From NCBI GenBank assembly GCA_003255025.1, contig QANY01013371.1, positions 1,013,263 through 1,077,262 of the forward strand: a DNA stretch of 64,000 bases, in the 5' to 3' direction. The notes beneath the pieces are model-generated. The model saw only the letters and a program-made list of their open reading frames with translations, ran no database searches and was not told the DNA's origin. The stretch is from Datisca glomerata. Taxonomy: Eukaryota; Streptophyta; Magnoliopsida; Cucurbitales; Datiscaceae. Below, piece after piece: positions 24,567 through 34,799 of the stretch. Position numbers and translations under genes: made by a program. Positions within the stretch are counted from its first letter, which is position 1, and each line of letters begins with the position of its first letter.

Positions 24567-26130
24567 TATGTGGGTTGGAAACGTAATCTTGATATCGTGC
24601 TAACGGTACAAAAGCACAAGTTCGTGTTCACCACCCTTCGTCCCGTTGAGCCTATTGTTGAATCGACTCAAGAGAAAAATGATGCTTATGCTTCTTGATT
24701 GTGTTCTTACGAGATCGTCAAGTGTTACATCTTGACTTATGTAAACAATTTGTTGAACAACAGCATCAAAACATGAAAATCGTCATTGATATGATGTTGA
24801 ACATCACGGAAATATTTGGAGATCAGGGTCATCAAGCCAAATAGGCTTTTGTGCGAAACTTCATGAACTGTCAGATGAAACCTGAAACTCCTATCAGAAA
24901 ACACATGACGTTGATCATAAATTATCTTAATGAGATGGAGATCATACGTGCTGAGATAGATGGTGAGACTCAAGTTGATATGATCCTTGAAACTTAATTA
25001 TTCGATGAACAAGTTGAAGTACTCGCTTTCGGAGCTTATGAAGGAGTTGGAAGTTAATGAGACCCTATTTCTGAAGGGCAAGAGGAAGACTAGAGAGGCA
25101 AACTTTATTGAAAGATATTCTTTCATATCTGACGCCAAAAAGAAGAAACACAAGAAAGTTCCAAAGAAAACAAAGAAGCAGAACTCGAAAGCAGAAGGCT
25201 TGACGAGGGCGAGTTCAGCTTCCGTTGAAAAAATGAAGCACTAATATCAGTCATATCTGTTGAAACTATTAAATTGTAATTCGATACAGCTTTATGGTTT
25301 TATCTGATGTTTACTATATCCTGATTTTTAGGAAGAACCTTATTTCATTGATAAAGATATTGGTATTTTTAGAAATAATTGCTTAATTACTACTGCACGT
25401 TTAATATAAATTATTTTACATAAAACCAATGGTTCCAATGATATATGACACTGAAGTAAGAGATAGTAAAAGGTTGAAGTGTGACTCAACCGATCTAACC
25501 TATTTGTGGCACTTACATTTTGATCACATTAGGCTAGACAGGATTAAAAGACTTGCAATTAATGGTCCATTGTAAACTTTAAATGTAGGATCACTAACCA
25601 CATGTGAATTTTGTATAAAAGGTAAAATGATCAAGAGACCATTTTTTCAGCAAAGGGTGAAAGAGCCATTCAATGCTTCGAATTCGTACATAGTGATGTA
25701 TGTGGTCCATTGAATAACCAAGTAAGAATAGGTTATGAATACTTTGTAACAATCATTAATGACTACTCACGTTGTGGACATGTTTATTTAATGCACCAAA
25801 AGTCTGAAACATTTAAAAAGTTCAAAGAGTACAAGGCTATGGTTGAAACGTAATTAGAGAAACAAATCAAAATGCTACAATCTAATCATGGTGGAGAGTA
25901 CATGTTAAGAGAGTTCGAAGACTTTCTTAAGGAAGAATGTATTCTTTCTCAGCTTACAACACCTGACACTGCAGAAAAGAATGATCTGTCAGAGAGAATG
26001 AATCAAACTCTGTTGGATATGGTTAGATCCATGATGAGTTATTCATCCCTCCCAGATTCATTTTGGGGATATGCCTTGGAAACAACTGCATATATTTTGA
26101 AACAAGTTTCGTCAAAGACGGTGCCTAGTA
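24567..26130 (+). pseudogene. Copia gag-integrase, right part of the interrupted element
   Basis: Continues the gag begun at 17022: YVGWKRNLDIVLTVQKHKFV, later a lysine-rich tail (25120-25190). The protease is missing. From 25436 it reads YDTEVRDSKRLKCDSTDLTY, LWHLHFDHIRLDRIKRL, CEFCIKGKMIKRPF (GAG-pre-integrase). From 25872 integrase continues with SNHGGEYM, LSERMNQTLLDMVRSMMSYS and FWGYALETTAYIL. The normal D-R-G-G-E-Y is N-H-G-G-E-Y, so one catalytic Asp is lost. The coding part ends at KTVPST near 26128, where LTR-A sequence begins. Several stops make it a pseudogene. Confidence 0.85.
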
Positions 26131-26262
26131 CATTAATTAATAAAAAACTTTCATTCATTCATTAAATTCAGTAATACAAAATGTCTTAAAAAATAATTAA
26201 ATACTCATAAATAGTTATTATACCTTACTTTATGGATATGATTCCAACAGAATTCATATTCA
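26131..26262 (-). repeat. Copia LTR family A, first ~130 bp, minus sense
   Basis: Closely matches 39350-39460 (shared CATTCATTCATTAAATTCAG, TAATACAAAATGTCT, AAATAATTAAATA). On the minus strand it starts TGTTGGAATCATATCC, the LTR-A start. It abuts the broken integrase in the opposite sense to that element. Confidence 0.75.
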
Positions 26263-26287
26263 TCAACTAGTTGCTTCTTTAGTGTGA

Positions 26288-27176
26288 GTGGAATTTATAT
26301 GTTCACAAATAGAGGAGAAGAATGTTGTGTCCAAGAAGTTCAGTGGACTTGAAGATTGGGTGAGGAAATGTCTGATTGGAATGGATCAAAAAATCATTTC
26401 AATGGATAAGAAGATTTTGTCCATGCAATCAGACATTTCCTTTGCAATTTCCCAAATTAAAATTTTGATGGATCATCTAGTAACATCGAGTCCAGATGAT
26501 TACTCATTATGTTCTCGATATGCTATGATGATGGCTAACAACGGGGAGGTTACAGAGATTGAGAATGAAGTGAGTGAAAAAAATGAAGAATGAGAGAATG
26601 ATGAAAAGGAAGAAGATATGGTAGAGAATGAAGAAGAATATGAGATGGTAGAGAATGAAGAAGATGAGGAGAAGGAACAGAAGGAAGAGGAAGAAAAATA
26701 AAAAGAAGAAAAAAAGGAAGAAGAGAAGTTCGAAGAAAAGGAAGAAGAGAATAAAGGTAATAAAGAGGAGGAAGGTGAAAAGAAGGAAGATGAAGAAAAA
26801 ACAGAAGGGAAAGAAGAAATAGAAAAGGAAATGGAAGAAGAAGAAACAAAAAATAGAACGAAAAAGAACAAAAGGTTACAGCGATAATATCTGCATTGGT
26901 GGATTCGGTTCAGCCAACGGAGTAGTCCAATGATGAAGAAGAAGAAGGGCTCATCTTCCTGGGTAAACTTGGTAAGAGGAAGATAAAGTATCTCGGGTCC
27001 TAGAGTCACCTAATTGGGAAATAAAAAAGGTTGAAAAGAAAAAACAAAGAAGGAAAAAAGCTGATGAGAATATCGTTGGAAAAATGGACTTCAAACATTT
27101 TCAAGCACATGGTGATGTATCTTCAGAGGATGAAGCCCGTTTTAAAGCATGGTTCACCTCCCCAAAGGCAAAGTAA
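26288..27176 (+). pseudogene. N-terminal part of MULE ULP1-type protein (acidic/coiled region)
   Basis: The open frame at 26288-26593 has FSGLEDWVRKCLIGMDQKI followed by DKKILSMQSDISFAISQIK, a predicted helical segment typical of ULP1-MULE proteins. After a stop at 26591, the same frame continues as a Glu/Lys-rich tract to about 26870. Further pieces (KKKKGSSSWVNLVRGR, then GKMDFKHFQAHGDVSSEDEA and FKAWFTSPKAK) end at a stop at 27174-27176. Interruptions mean it is not translated whole. The 169-aa and 99-aa Ser/Phe- or Leu/Phe-rich frames on the opposite strand are only shadows of this purine-rich tract. Confidence 0.6.
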
Positions 27177-27231
27177 TTCTGTAATTTTCTTGTAAACTTC
27201 TTCTTCGTATAGTATTCATGATGGTTACACT

Positions 27232-27430
27232 GACATCATTTAGCCATCATGTATACTACACGATGGTTACACTGACCTAGTGTAGTCATCGTGTAGACTA
27301 CATGATGGTTACACGGACCTCGTGTAGTCATCGTGTAGACTATATGATGGTTACACGAGATCAGTATAACCATTGTGTAGAATACACGATGACGGGGTCG
27401 TGTAACCATCGTGTAGTAAACCAATCGTGT
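27232..27430. repeat. CGTGTAG palindromic repeat array 1
   Basis: About five units of roughly 42 bp (CTACACGATGGTTACACGGACC plus TCGTGTAGTCATCGTGTAGA, with variation). It lies in an intron-like gap of the ULP1 gene, in opposite sense to the array at 30490-30752. Confidence 0.85.
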
Positions 27431-27460
27431 ACCTAATTTTGATATATACTTATGTTGTAT

Positions 27461-28725
27461 AGGAACGAGAAAGTAGTCATTGGATTTTGAACCGTTGACC
27501 TTACCTGGTTCAAAAAACTAGTCTCTTCGCCTTATCAATGGTTTGAGTCAGATGTAAAAAGGTAACTACAATCTTTTTTAATGTGGTATTTAAAATAATT
27601 ATAAATATATTAACTAATCTTTATTACATTGCAACATATCGATGCCTGGAGCTCATAAGGAGTGATTTGTAAGAATACAACCCTCCAAATCATAATTAGT
27701 GTTGGTGATTTATTTCTGCAAATAAGTATGATTTGTTTTTTAACTTAATGAATTGCACACCGTAATTTACGGGCCTCATGTAGACTTCGTGTAGACTACA
27801 CGAGACCTTCACGCTCCCTCATGTAGACTTCGTGTAGACTACACGAGACCTTCACGCTCCCTCGTGTAGACTTCATGTAGACTACACGAGGCCTTCACTG
27901 ACATCGTGTAGACTACACGAGGCCTTCACCATCTCTCGTATAGACTTCGTGTAGACTACACGAAGCCTTCATGGGTCTCGTGTAGACTTCATGTAGACTA
28001 CACGATGCCTTCACGGGCCTCATGTAAACTTTGTGTAGTCTTCGTGACCATTTTTTATTGACGTTGGGGATTTAAATTTTTTCTCGTGACATTACAGGAG
28101 AACCTGTCTGGCCGATGACAGAGTTTGAGCAAGATCCCACGAGCTGAGATATTGACGTTGATGATCAGCTTCGGTACCAGGTTCTCGGCTTATAGATGAA
28201 TTTTGGAAGAAGCTAGAAACAGTCGGATAAGGTTATCTTTCTAATGAATGTGAACCATAGTCATTGGATTACGGTTGAACTTGATTTGATTGGTCAATGT
28301 GTTCGTATTTATAACTCCATGAACACGCCATATCAACGCTCCTTGTACATTGAAATAATGAAACCTTTTGTGAAGATTGTCCCTCGACTAGCTTAAATGA
28401 TGAATATTTATGAGAGAAGACAGGAGGTTCAACCCAAAGATGAGTGAAAATATGAGATCATGAAGTGTCCACGACAAGAGAATGGGTAAGTGAAATATAC
28501 ATTTTTTTGAAGGTCCACTTAAAAATTTCATAAATATTATTTAATTTTGTTATTTTCATTTCATGTTTTTTGTAGGTTTGATTGTGGGGTATTTACCCTT
28601 AAGTTTGTTGAAGCCCTCGCATAGCTCCAAGAAATAACTCAACAACAAATGCCAAAATATTGAAGACGAATTGCAATTGAGTTATTTGCGCGTGACAATG
28701 TTGTACCGAAATAATATGGATATAT
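27461..28725 (+). pseudogene. ULP1-like C48 cysteine protease domain of MULE
   Basis: Exon-like blocks in order: TVDLTWFKKLVSSPYQWF (27480-27562, followed by a GTAACT donor), HIDAW (27636-27655), then from 28240 VNHSHWITVELDLIGQCVRI with YNSM. A short intron follows (28486-28575, GTAAGT...TGTAG), and then GFDCGVFTLKF with the catalytic-type Cys codon at 28583-28585, and RRIAIELFARDN. C48 proteases cleave SUMO-like modifiers with a His-Asp-Cys triad. Here His (HW) and Cys (DCG) remain, but the Asp position (usually Y-D-S) is Asn. In-frame stops after FVEALA and elsewhere mark it as a pseudogene. Confidence 0.75.
27768..28045. repeat. CGTGTAG palindromic repeat array 2
   Basis: About six units of roughly 43 bp: TCGTGTAGACTTCGTGTAGA, then CTACACGAGRCCTTCACGCTCC. 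It lies between two exon-like blocks of the ULP1 gene. Confidence 0.85.
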
Positions 28726-28827
28726 TTTATGGATTTTTATTTTATTAAATTGTGAATTATGGATTATAGAAATATACTTGTGTTTGTTATTTAATAATGT
28801 CATAAATTTTAATTAGCATGCCTAAAT

Positions 28828-29150
28828 CCTACATGATGCCCGTGAAATTCTCGTGTAGTCTACACGATGCCCGTGAAGTTATAGTATAGTTTACACGATG
28901 ACTACACGATACCAGTGAAGTCATCATGTAGTCTACACGATACCCGTGAAGTTCTCATGTAGGCTACACGATGACTACACGACGTCCGTGAATTCAATTT
29001 GTCTACAAAGGTCATTATTTTTTTTAAGTGGCTTGGTCATCCTGATGCCAGTGAAGTTCTAGTGTAGTCTACATGATGACTACACGATGCCCGTGAAGTC
29101 ATCGTGTAGCCTACACGAATCCCGTTAATTCTCGTGTAAGATTCAGGCAG
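28828..29150. repeat. CGTGTAG palindromic repeat array 3
   Basis: Units of CTACACGATGCCCGTGAAGT plus TCTCGTGTAGT, split by a stretch at 28995-29040. It includes the perfect palindrome TCGTGTAGTCTACACGA at 28851-28867. It lies between the 3' ends of the two convergent MULE genes. Confidence 0.85.
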
Positions 29151-29397
29151 GTTCAACTTTGTGACATTATTAACTAACAAACACAAGTATATTTCTATAT
29201 TAATATTTAATTTAAGTCTACAAAAGTCATTATTTATATTTAAGTGGCTCGGTCATCATGTTGAGATAAAAGAATTGGATTTCTGCAAGTTTATCGGTTG
29301 TGCCCAACTTGCTCACAACGTTTGCACTTCCTTCTCACTACTTCCTCACCTCTAGATGAAATTCTTTCTGTCCTAGGTCTACCACTTTGCCGCCTAG

Positions 29398-30440
29398 TTA
29401 TAGGTGGCAATACCACTTTTTCATGAACCTCCTGGATGATGACCTAATCTGCTTGATCCCTGAGAGGTGTATTGTTTCCGCATACATAACAATTAAAGCC
29501 TCATTTTTGTAGAACGTCAAACACACACTGTATGCGGAAATATTGCGCTGTCGACATGCAGCCAACGCATGCTCGCATGAAATTTGATCAAGATCAAATT
29601 CTCTACACGTACAAGTCTTAAGATGTAAGTTTACCACTACTTCCCTACCCCTACCGGCAACATGAAACTATCAGTAGGAAATAATGATAGTGTACGTGAC
29701 GCAAGATGCTTCTTATTAAGCTCAGTCTCAACCCAATCTGTCATCTACGAGGTTATTTGACAGGAATTCGTCTGTCATTCATGGAACCACCATTGTAACA
29801 TATCATGGATATGTTCTATAAGGAATGTAATGGGAAGCTTTCTAGCATCCTCCAAAACCCCATTCAAATATTCTGCAATGTTTGTAGTCATTATATTGTA
29901 TTGCCTTCCATCAAAATATGAACGTGCCCACCTCTCAACTCCCCCTAGCGACACGTATTATGAATTATCTGGAAATGCATCTGTAAAATGAATCATCAAC
30001 CGATCAAATTTTGATTGACGGTATACCTTTGCTGCTTTCAAAAACAGTGTGACCGCATCTTCCTTTTTATAAATTGATTAGATATTTTGGCCCATATGGA
30101 AGATGCAACTCCATGAAGCGCATTGGGAAAGACAACATGTACAACATTTAGTATACTTATATGCCGGTCAGATATAAATACCAAGTCTTCTGGATCACCG
30201 ATTACACCGTGAATTTTGCGGAAGATCCATTCCCATGAATCATTAGTCTCTGAATCTGCAATTCCAAATGCAATGGGATATACTTAGTTGTTCTCATAAT
30301 TTGTTGTTGTAACAAATAATACCCCTTTGTATTTGGATTTTAAGGAGGTTGCGTCAACAACAATGACAGGTCGTATACAGCTGAAAAATCCACGAACAGA
30401 AGGTCCAAGAGCCATGAAAAATATTTAAAATGATCCCGCT
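29398..30440 (-). pseudogene. MULE transposase, catalytic/C-terminal part with SWIM finger
   Basis: Minus-strand reading in changing frames: ERWARSYFDGRQYNIMTTNI and AEYLNGVLEDARKLPITFLI (about 29940-29830), IHDMLQWWFHERR (about 29800), then the SWIM zinc finger CTCREFDLDQISCEHALAAC (29620-29560) and YAETIHL. These are the end of the MULE transposase domain and the SWIM motif (CxC...CxH) of MuDR/FAR1-type transposases. Between 30440 and 29960 the DDE core is only faintly readable through stops. It joins the N-terminal part across the insert-like gap at 30490-31670. Confidence 0.8.
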
Positions 30441-30489
30441 CATTGGTCTCTATGTGTGTTGTTGTCCCTGAAAAATAGTTAATAATGTT

Positions 30490-30752
30490 GTATCATCACG
30501 AGGTCCATGTAACCAAGGTGTAGACTATAGGATGACTACACGAGGTCCGTGTAATCATCGTGTGGACTACACAAAGTCCGTGTAACCATCGTGTAGACTG
30601 CACGATAACTACACGAGATCCGTGTAACCATCGTGTAGACTACACGATGACTACACGAGGTCCGTGTAACCATCGTGTAGACTACACGATGACACGAGGT
30701 CCGTGTAACCATGGTGTAGACTACACGATGACTACACGAGTTTCTAATCCTG
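30490..30752. repeat. CGTGTAG palindromic repeat array 4 (42-bp units)
   Basis: Six units of ACTACACGATGACTACACGA plus GGTCCGTGTAACCATCGTGTAG. At 42 bp per unit the repeat stays in frame and creates a 14-residue peptide repeat (VDYTMTTRGPCNHR) in an open frame, which I regard as incidental. It lies in a gap inside the transposase gene. Confidence 0.9.
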
Positions 30753-30754
30753 GT

Positions 30755-31611
30755 ATCTTTCTATAATCGCTTTGTGAATCATGTTGTTTCAGAGCCTCTG
30801 TGCTGTTGGTTTGACCCTGCCAGGTAAGGGGTCCTTGAATATTCTCAGGTTCCGATTGTTAACAAAAAAACCGGCTAAGTTATTTTTTCCTTCCTCTAGG
30901 CAATAAGTTTTTCAAATTCCAACAGGCATTAGTAGCATGCCCGTGGTACCTGTGGAATCAATTGTATGCGTTTGGGTGAAAGTTCATGGGTTTGGTGTAG
31001 TGAAAGAGAAAAAGTAGCTTCAGTTTCTGAACAGGGCAAGCATACCTAGGAAATCGTGATTGGGATCCCATTCATCCAGCGAAATCAACGGCTAGGGCAT
31101 GGACAATAACAGATCCTTTTCCCATAGCCGGGGTCTGGAGGTTTGTCGTAGCTTCTGCGGCTACGACATGGGCATAGCTAGGTGCTGGCTTAAGTACTGG
31201 TGAAAGTACCTGAACCAGTGGTGACATCGGCAGGAGAGGCTCCAGCACTGGTTGGTAAGGACGAAGTCATCATAAGTGGTTGACTGGGCCTAGGAACGAC
31301 CATCGGTCGGGGCCTGCGAGCTTTTAAGGAAAATTCATCATTTTTCGCTCGTACGTTATGAAATGAGTCCACATATAAACGGGGGCTGGTCTGCTCATTA
31401 TTTGTGTTCGTGCATTCATTCATTATTGATTACACATAACATACGGTTCACGCCTTCACTACACTAGTGATGGAGCGGATTCGGGCTAGACGGAACAAGC
31501 CTTTTAGAGGATTGACTATTGCAGCTGGATTGAAAAGCAGCCTCAGCCCCGAGGGAGGGAGTTAAGATAAGAGAATGGAAGGTATCCCTAAATCATCGGA
31601 GCCTCCTCCAG
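30755..31611. other. GC-richer island inside the MULE transposase gap
   Basis: About 850 bp with clearly higher GC and no repeat units, flanked on both sides by CGTGTAG repeats. Segments such as GAGGGAGGGAGTTAAGATAA and CCTTTTAGAGGATTGACTAT read like plant organelle (mitochondrial) DNA in style. A 77-aa minus-strand ORF (31190-31423) is unrecognised. Origin from an organelle is only a guess; captured genic DNA is an alternative. Confidence 0.45.
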
Positions 31612-31660
31612 CCGTGTAACCATCGTGTAGTACTCATGTAGACATTATGATGGTAAAATA
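31612..31660. repeat. CGTGTAG repeat array 5 (short)
   Basis: One and a half units: CCGTGTAACCATCGTGTAGT, then ACTCATGTAGACATTATGATGG. It forms the right border of the GC-rich island. Confidence 0.7.
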
Positions 31661-31682
31661 AAAAATAAGTACCTAGATTTTT

Positions 31683-32910
31683 TTATTCTAATATGCTGGG
31701 AGCATCCTATAGTTGTCTTCAGGAGACCCTCAAATTAATTTCAATGCATATTTTCTAGCCCTCCATGCCTTATGGTGACCTATATTGACACCGAAATGAA
31801 GCCAAACATCTTCAATTATGCCTTTTGGTCTATATATATGTCTGACACCCATGTATTTGAACCGTATAGAATGACCAATCAATGAATATGTAGCCTGATG
31901 GTGTTCATGTCTCAAAGCTTCAAATGTGCATGTATGGTATTAATGAACTTTGTAACTTTGAAGTATGGACATTGTTTTAAATTCATGGTCCGTAACCTCC
32001 ATTGGCATATTTTCTCAACACATACAAATACCAATATTGATTGGTTTGACAAGAAGATCTGAAACTCAAAATTTCTTCAGATGGCCATCATACGAGCAAC
32101 CTTAAGCAGCCCGGCTTTATCATTGTACAAGTCATTTATATTTATTATGCCTGATGCAAGCTTATTCAGATTTGCCCGTTGCTCGTTGGACCCAAGACGT
32201 TGTTCATTCAAATCAGGTTGTGATGGCAAAGGACAAGTGATCTCGAGCTCAAGAGCAGCATTCAAGTCTGGAATTATTGTATGATCGTCTCCACTGATAG
32301 ATTTATCATGGCCATCTCCAAGGATTACATCATCATACGCCCCCTCATCAAAATCATCATCATCATCTCCATCAACATCAACATCCTCATCCTCGAAAAC
32401 ATTATAATCGGTATGACCAAAAACATCATCATCATGGTAGTTCCTTTCAAAATGATCAAAACTCTCAAAGCGAGGAACGCTTTCATGTAGAGATTGTCGT
32501 GACATTTGTGTTTCAAGAACCCAACTTTGATAAAACCATGTAGTTTCAAGAACCCGAGGTTGTTGTGACATTGTGGTTTGAGGAACCGAGCTTTGAGATG
32601 GAAAAAGTTTAGGCTTAATACTTACAAATAGTGGGCTTCTAAGTGATTTTGATCTATTCTCCTTAATAAAGCATTGTAAATCTCTATCCTTTAAAATTTC
32701 AGCATGAAGGCAGGGGACATGGCTTCTATATAGGAATTTGATGGACATATCATACTTTGAGGGTTCTATTTGGAGTTCTTCATGCAATATACCCAATAGC
32801 TCGTGGTAAGTGTAGTTAGTAGATATCTCCAATAATTTGGTCTTCTCTCCACTAAAAGACCATATTGTACCCTTTTTCACCCAATCTCCATTATGGATTA
32901 TAAAATTCAA
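31683..32910 (-). pseudogene. MULE transposase, N-terminal part
   Basis: The minus-strand ORF of 277 codons (32910-32077) starts MNFIIHNGDWVKKGTIWSFS, has the PB1-like N-terminal fold of MuDR-type proteins, then a strongly acidic tract (about residues 150-215, Asp-rich) and a short Leu-rich end. Then 31915-31683 reads MRHEHHQATYSLIGHSIRF, YRPKGIIEDVWLHFGVNIG, HHKAWRARKYALKLI, and after a stop GSPEDNYRMLPAY. These are the standard plant MULE DNA-binding region just before the transposase core. Stops and the gap at 30490-31670 show it is not functional as it stands. Confidence 0.8.
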
Positions 32911-32989
32911 AATTCAGACATATTTATATATAGATCAATGAAGGAAGTCAATAGAAGGAGACTATAGAATGAAATAGAAAATTACAAGA

Positions 32990-33478
32990 TGATCGTGTAA
33001 TCATCGTGTAGTGTACACGAGGCTTTCACGGGCATTGTGTAGTCATCGTGTAGTGTACCCGAGGCTTTCACGAGCATTGTGTAGTTATCATGTAGTGTAC
33101 ACTACACGATGATCATATAGACCTCGTGTACTGTAATAAGCTTTACATGACGACTACACGATGCTCGTGTAGTTCTATCGTGTAGACTACACGAGGACTA
33201 CACGATGATCGTGAAGTGTACACGAGGATCGTGTAGTGTACACAAGGACTACACGATCATCATTTGGTCATCTTGTACTATGCACGATGATCGTGAAGTC
33301 CTCGTATAGTGTAATAGATGCTACATGATGCCCATGAACTACTGAAGAAGTTCTTGATGCACTACACGATGATCGTGTAGTGTACACGAGATCTACACGG
33401 GTCTCGTGTACCTTGCGTGTAGTTTACATGATGGCTACACGAGGCACATGTAGTTTTTGTGTAGACCTCGTTTTACAC
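32990..33478. repeat. CGTGTAG palindromic repeat array 6
   Basis: About ten degenerate units (TCGTGTAGTGTACACGAGG, CTACACGATGATCGTGTAG, GGCTTTCACGGGCATTGTG). It lies upstream of the transposase start, in its 5' noncoding region. Confidence 0.85.
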
Positions 33479-33480
33479 TA

Positions 33481-34125
33481 CATCATCATCTTATAATTAT
33501 CATGCATAATAAATGAAGTTCAAACAACGTTTCAGAAAGAAGAAAACAAATGAAATTCCCAGAAAACTCATGAAAGTGTAAAAGTCATGAAAGAAGGAAG
33601 AAAACAAGTAAATATTTCCAGAAAGAAGAAAAAAACGTATACATGTTCCAGAGAGAAGAACTAGCAATCATTTACTATTGCAGGAAGAATGAGGAAGACG
33701 AAGAAGAAAAATAAGAAGAAAATGAAGAGGAAAATGAAGAAGAAAACGAAGATGAAGTAGAAAAAATGAAAATCGAAAAAGGAGAAATGAGATGGGGTGG
33801 GTAGGGAGGTTTTGAGTGTTAAGTGAGTAGACCATAACATTTGATTGGACAACTTTTAAGAAGGGTAATAGGAGAAAAAAGTGAAAAAGTGAAGAAAAAG
33901 TGGACCAGGGCAGGGGTCAGGGTAAGCGAAAATTAGTATTAGGGTCTATTTCTGCAAAATGGTTAGTGTAGCGGTCTATTTTAGTAAAAAAACCTAAAAA
34001 TGAATATAAAGGAAAGAGTAAGCTTGTAATTGGAAATGTAAGCATCTTAGCATTTCGAATATTTGTAAATCCACTCTACCCACAAACAATAAGTACATTT
34101 CACTTACCTTAGATCAGCTTCAGCT
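33481..34125. other. Noncoding DNA with GAA-rich simple repeat
   Basis: No gene. The 33670-33785 stretch is a GAA/GAAGAA simple repeat. The remainder is AT-rich without recognisable features. It may contain the right end of the MULE, but no terminal repeat was found. Confidence 0.6.
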
Positions 34126-34130
34126 TCTAT

Positions 34131-34791
34131 ATGTACCATCTGCTACCAAAAATATGCTCAGTGTTTCACAGCTTACCTAAGATAATCCTATTATTGTTGC
34201 CTTTGACTCTAAATTTTGTGTTGAGAAGGACAAATTTAGGAAGGGGGTTTTGTTGCAGGGTGTCCTTAGGGGTGGTTCCTACCATTTTTCACTCTCCAAG
34301 CATTCCTCATCTCATTCCAGAAGCAAATCAGTTCATCATCAACCCATTGTTTCATGTATTCTTCCTACTACTATTGATAATGTAAATAATGTCAACTTGT
34401 GACACCATAGGTTTGGTCACCCATCCCACTCAGGTTTTAGAAAAAGTTTTTAAGCTTGTAAGTCTTGCTATTGTAAATATAAATAAGCTCAGTTTCCGTG
34501 ACTCCTGTGCTTTAAGAAAATCTCATCAATTCTATTTTCCTTTGTCAAAATCTAGCAGTAAAGCACCCTTTCAAAAGGTCTATTCAGATGTCTAGGGCCC
34601 CACCCCTCTCTGTCCTAATGTTGGTTTCAAATACTATATAAGCTTTGTTGATCATTATAATAGATACACATGGATATTTCTATTAAGACTTAAATCTTAT
34701 GCAGGCACTGCTCTTACTCAATACAATAGTTGTGTTGACAGATTTTTTTAACACAATCAAATGCTTACAAATTGATTGGGAGGTGAATACA
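34131..34791 (+). pseudogene. Copia GAG-pre-integrase/integrase fragment (Retrofit/Ale type)
   Basis: In three frames it reads FGHPSHSG, LRKSHQFYFPLSKSSSKAPF, VYSDVWGPTP (with TAG in place of Trp), FVDHYNRYTWIFLLRLKS, and GGEYM. This is the zinc-binding start and first part of the core of a Copia integrase of a different lineage from families A and B. The fragment is cut on the right at about 34791 by the poly(A) end of the LINE. Confidence 0.75.
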
Positions 34792-34799
34792 TGTTTTTT

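Larger units (their letters stand above)
26265..33480. mobile_element. MULE transposon with ULP1-like gene and MuDR-type transposase
   Basis: A plus-strand SUMO-protease-like gene (26288-28720) and a minus-strand MuDR-family transposase gene (32910-29398) converge. Plant MULEs carrying ULP1-type protease genes are a known class. The noncoding parts hold related 42-43-bp palindromic repeats. I could not find terminal inverted repeats or a 9-bp target duplication, so the borders are only the limits of recognisable content. Both genes have stops, so this copy is probably dead. Confidence 0.75.

Noticed and set aside
26500..27009. 169-aa Ser/Phe-rich minus-strand ORF
   Set aside because: It is the complement of the Glu/Lys-rich purine tract of the ULP1-type protein; low complexity, no domain.
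30560..30766. Protein with a 14-residue repeat (VDYTMTTRGPCNHR)
   Set aside because: The frame stays open only because the DNA unit is 42 bp; the same array elsewhere is not in frame, and it lies in noncoding gaps of the MULE.
32281..32549. Short ORFs rich in Ile or Met
   Set aside because: Alternate frames of the Asp-rich GATGAT tract of the MULE transposase.
27232..33478. CRISPR array, suggested by regularly spaced palindromic 42-bp units
   Set aside because: The context is plant nuclear transposon DNA, units are contiguous without unique spacers, and no cas genes exist.
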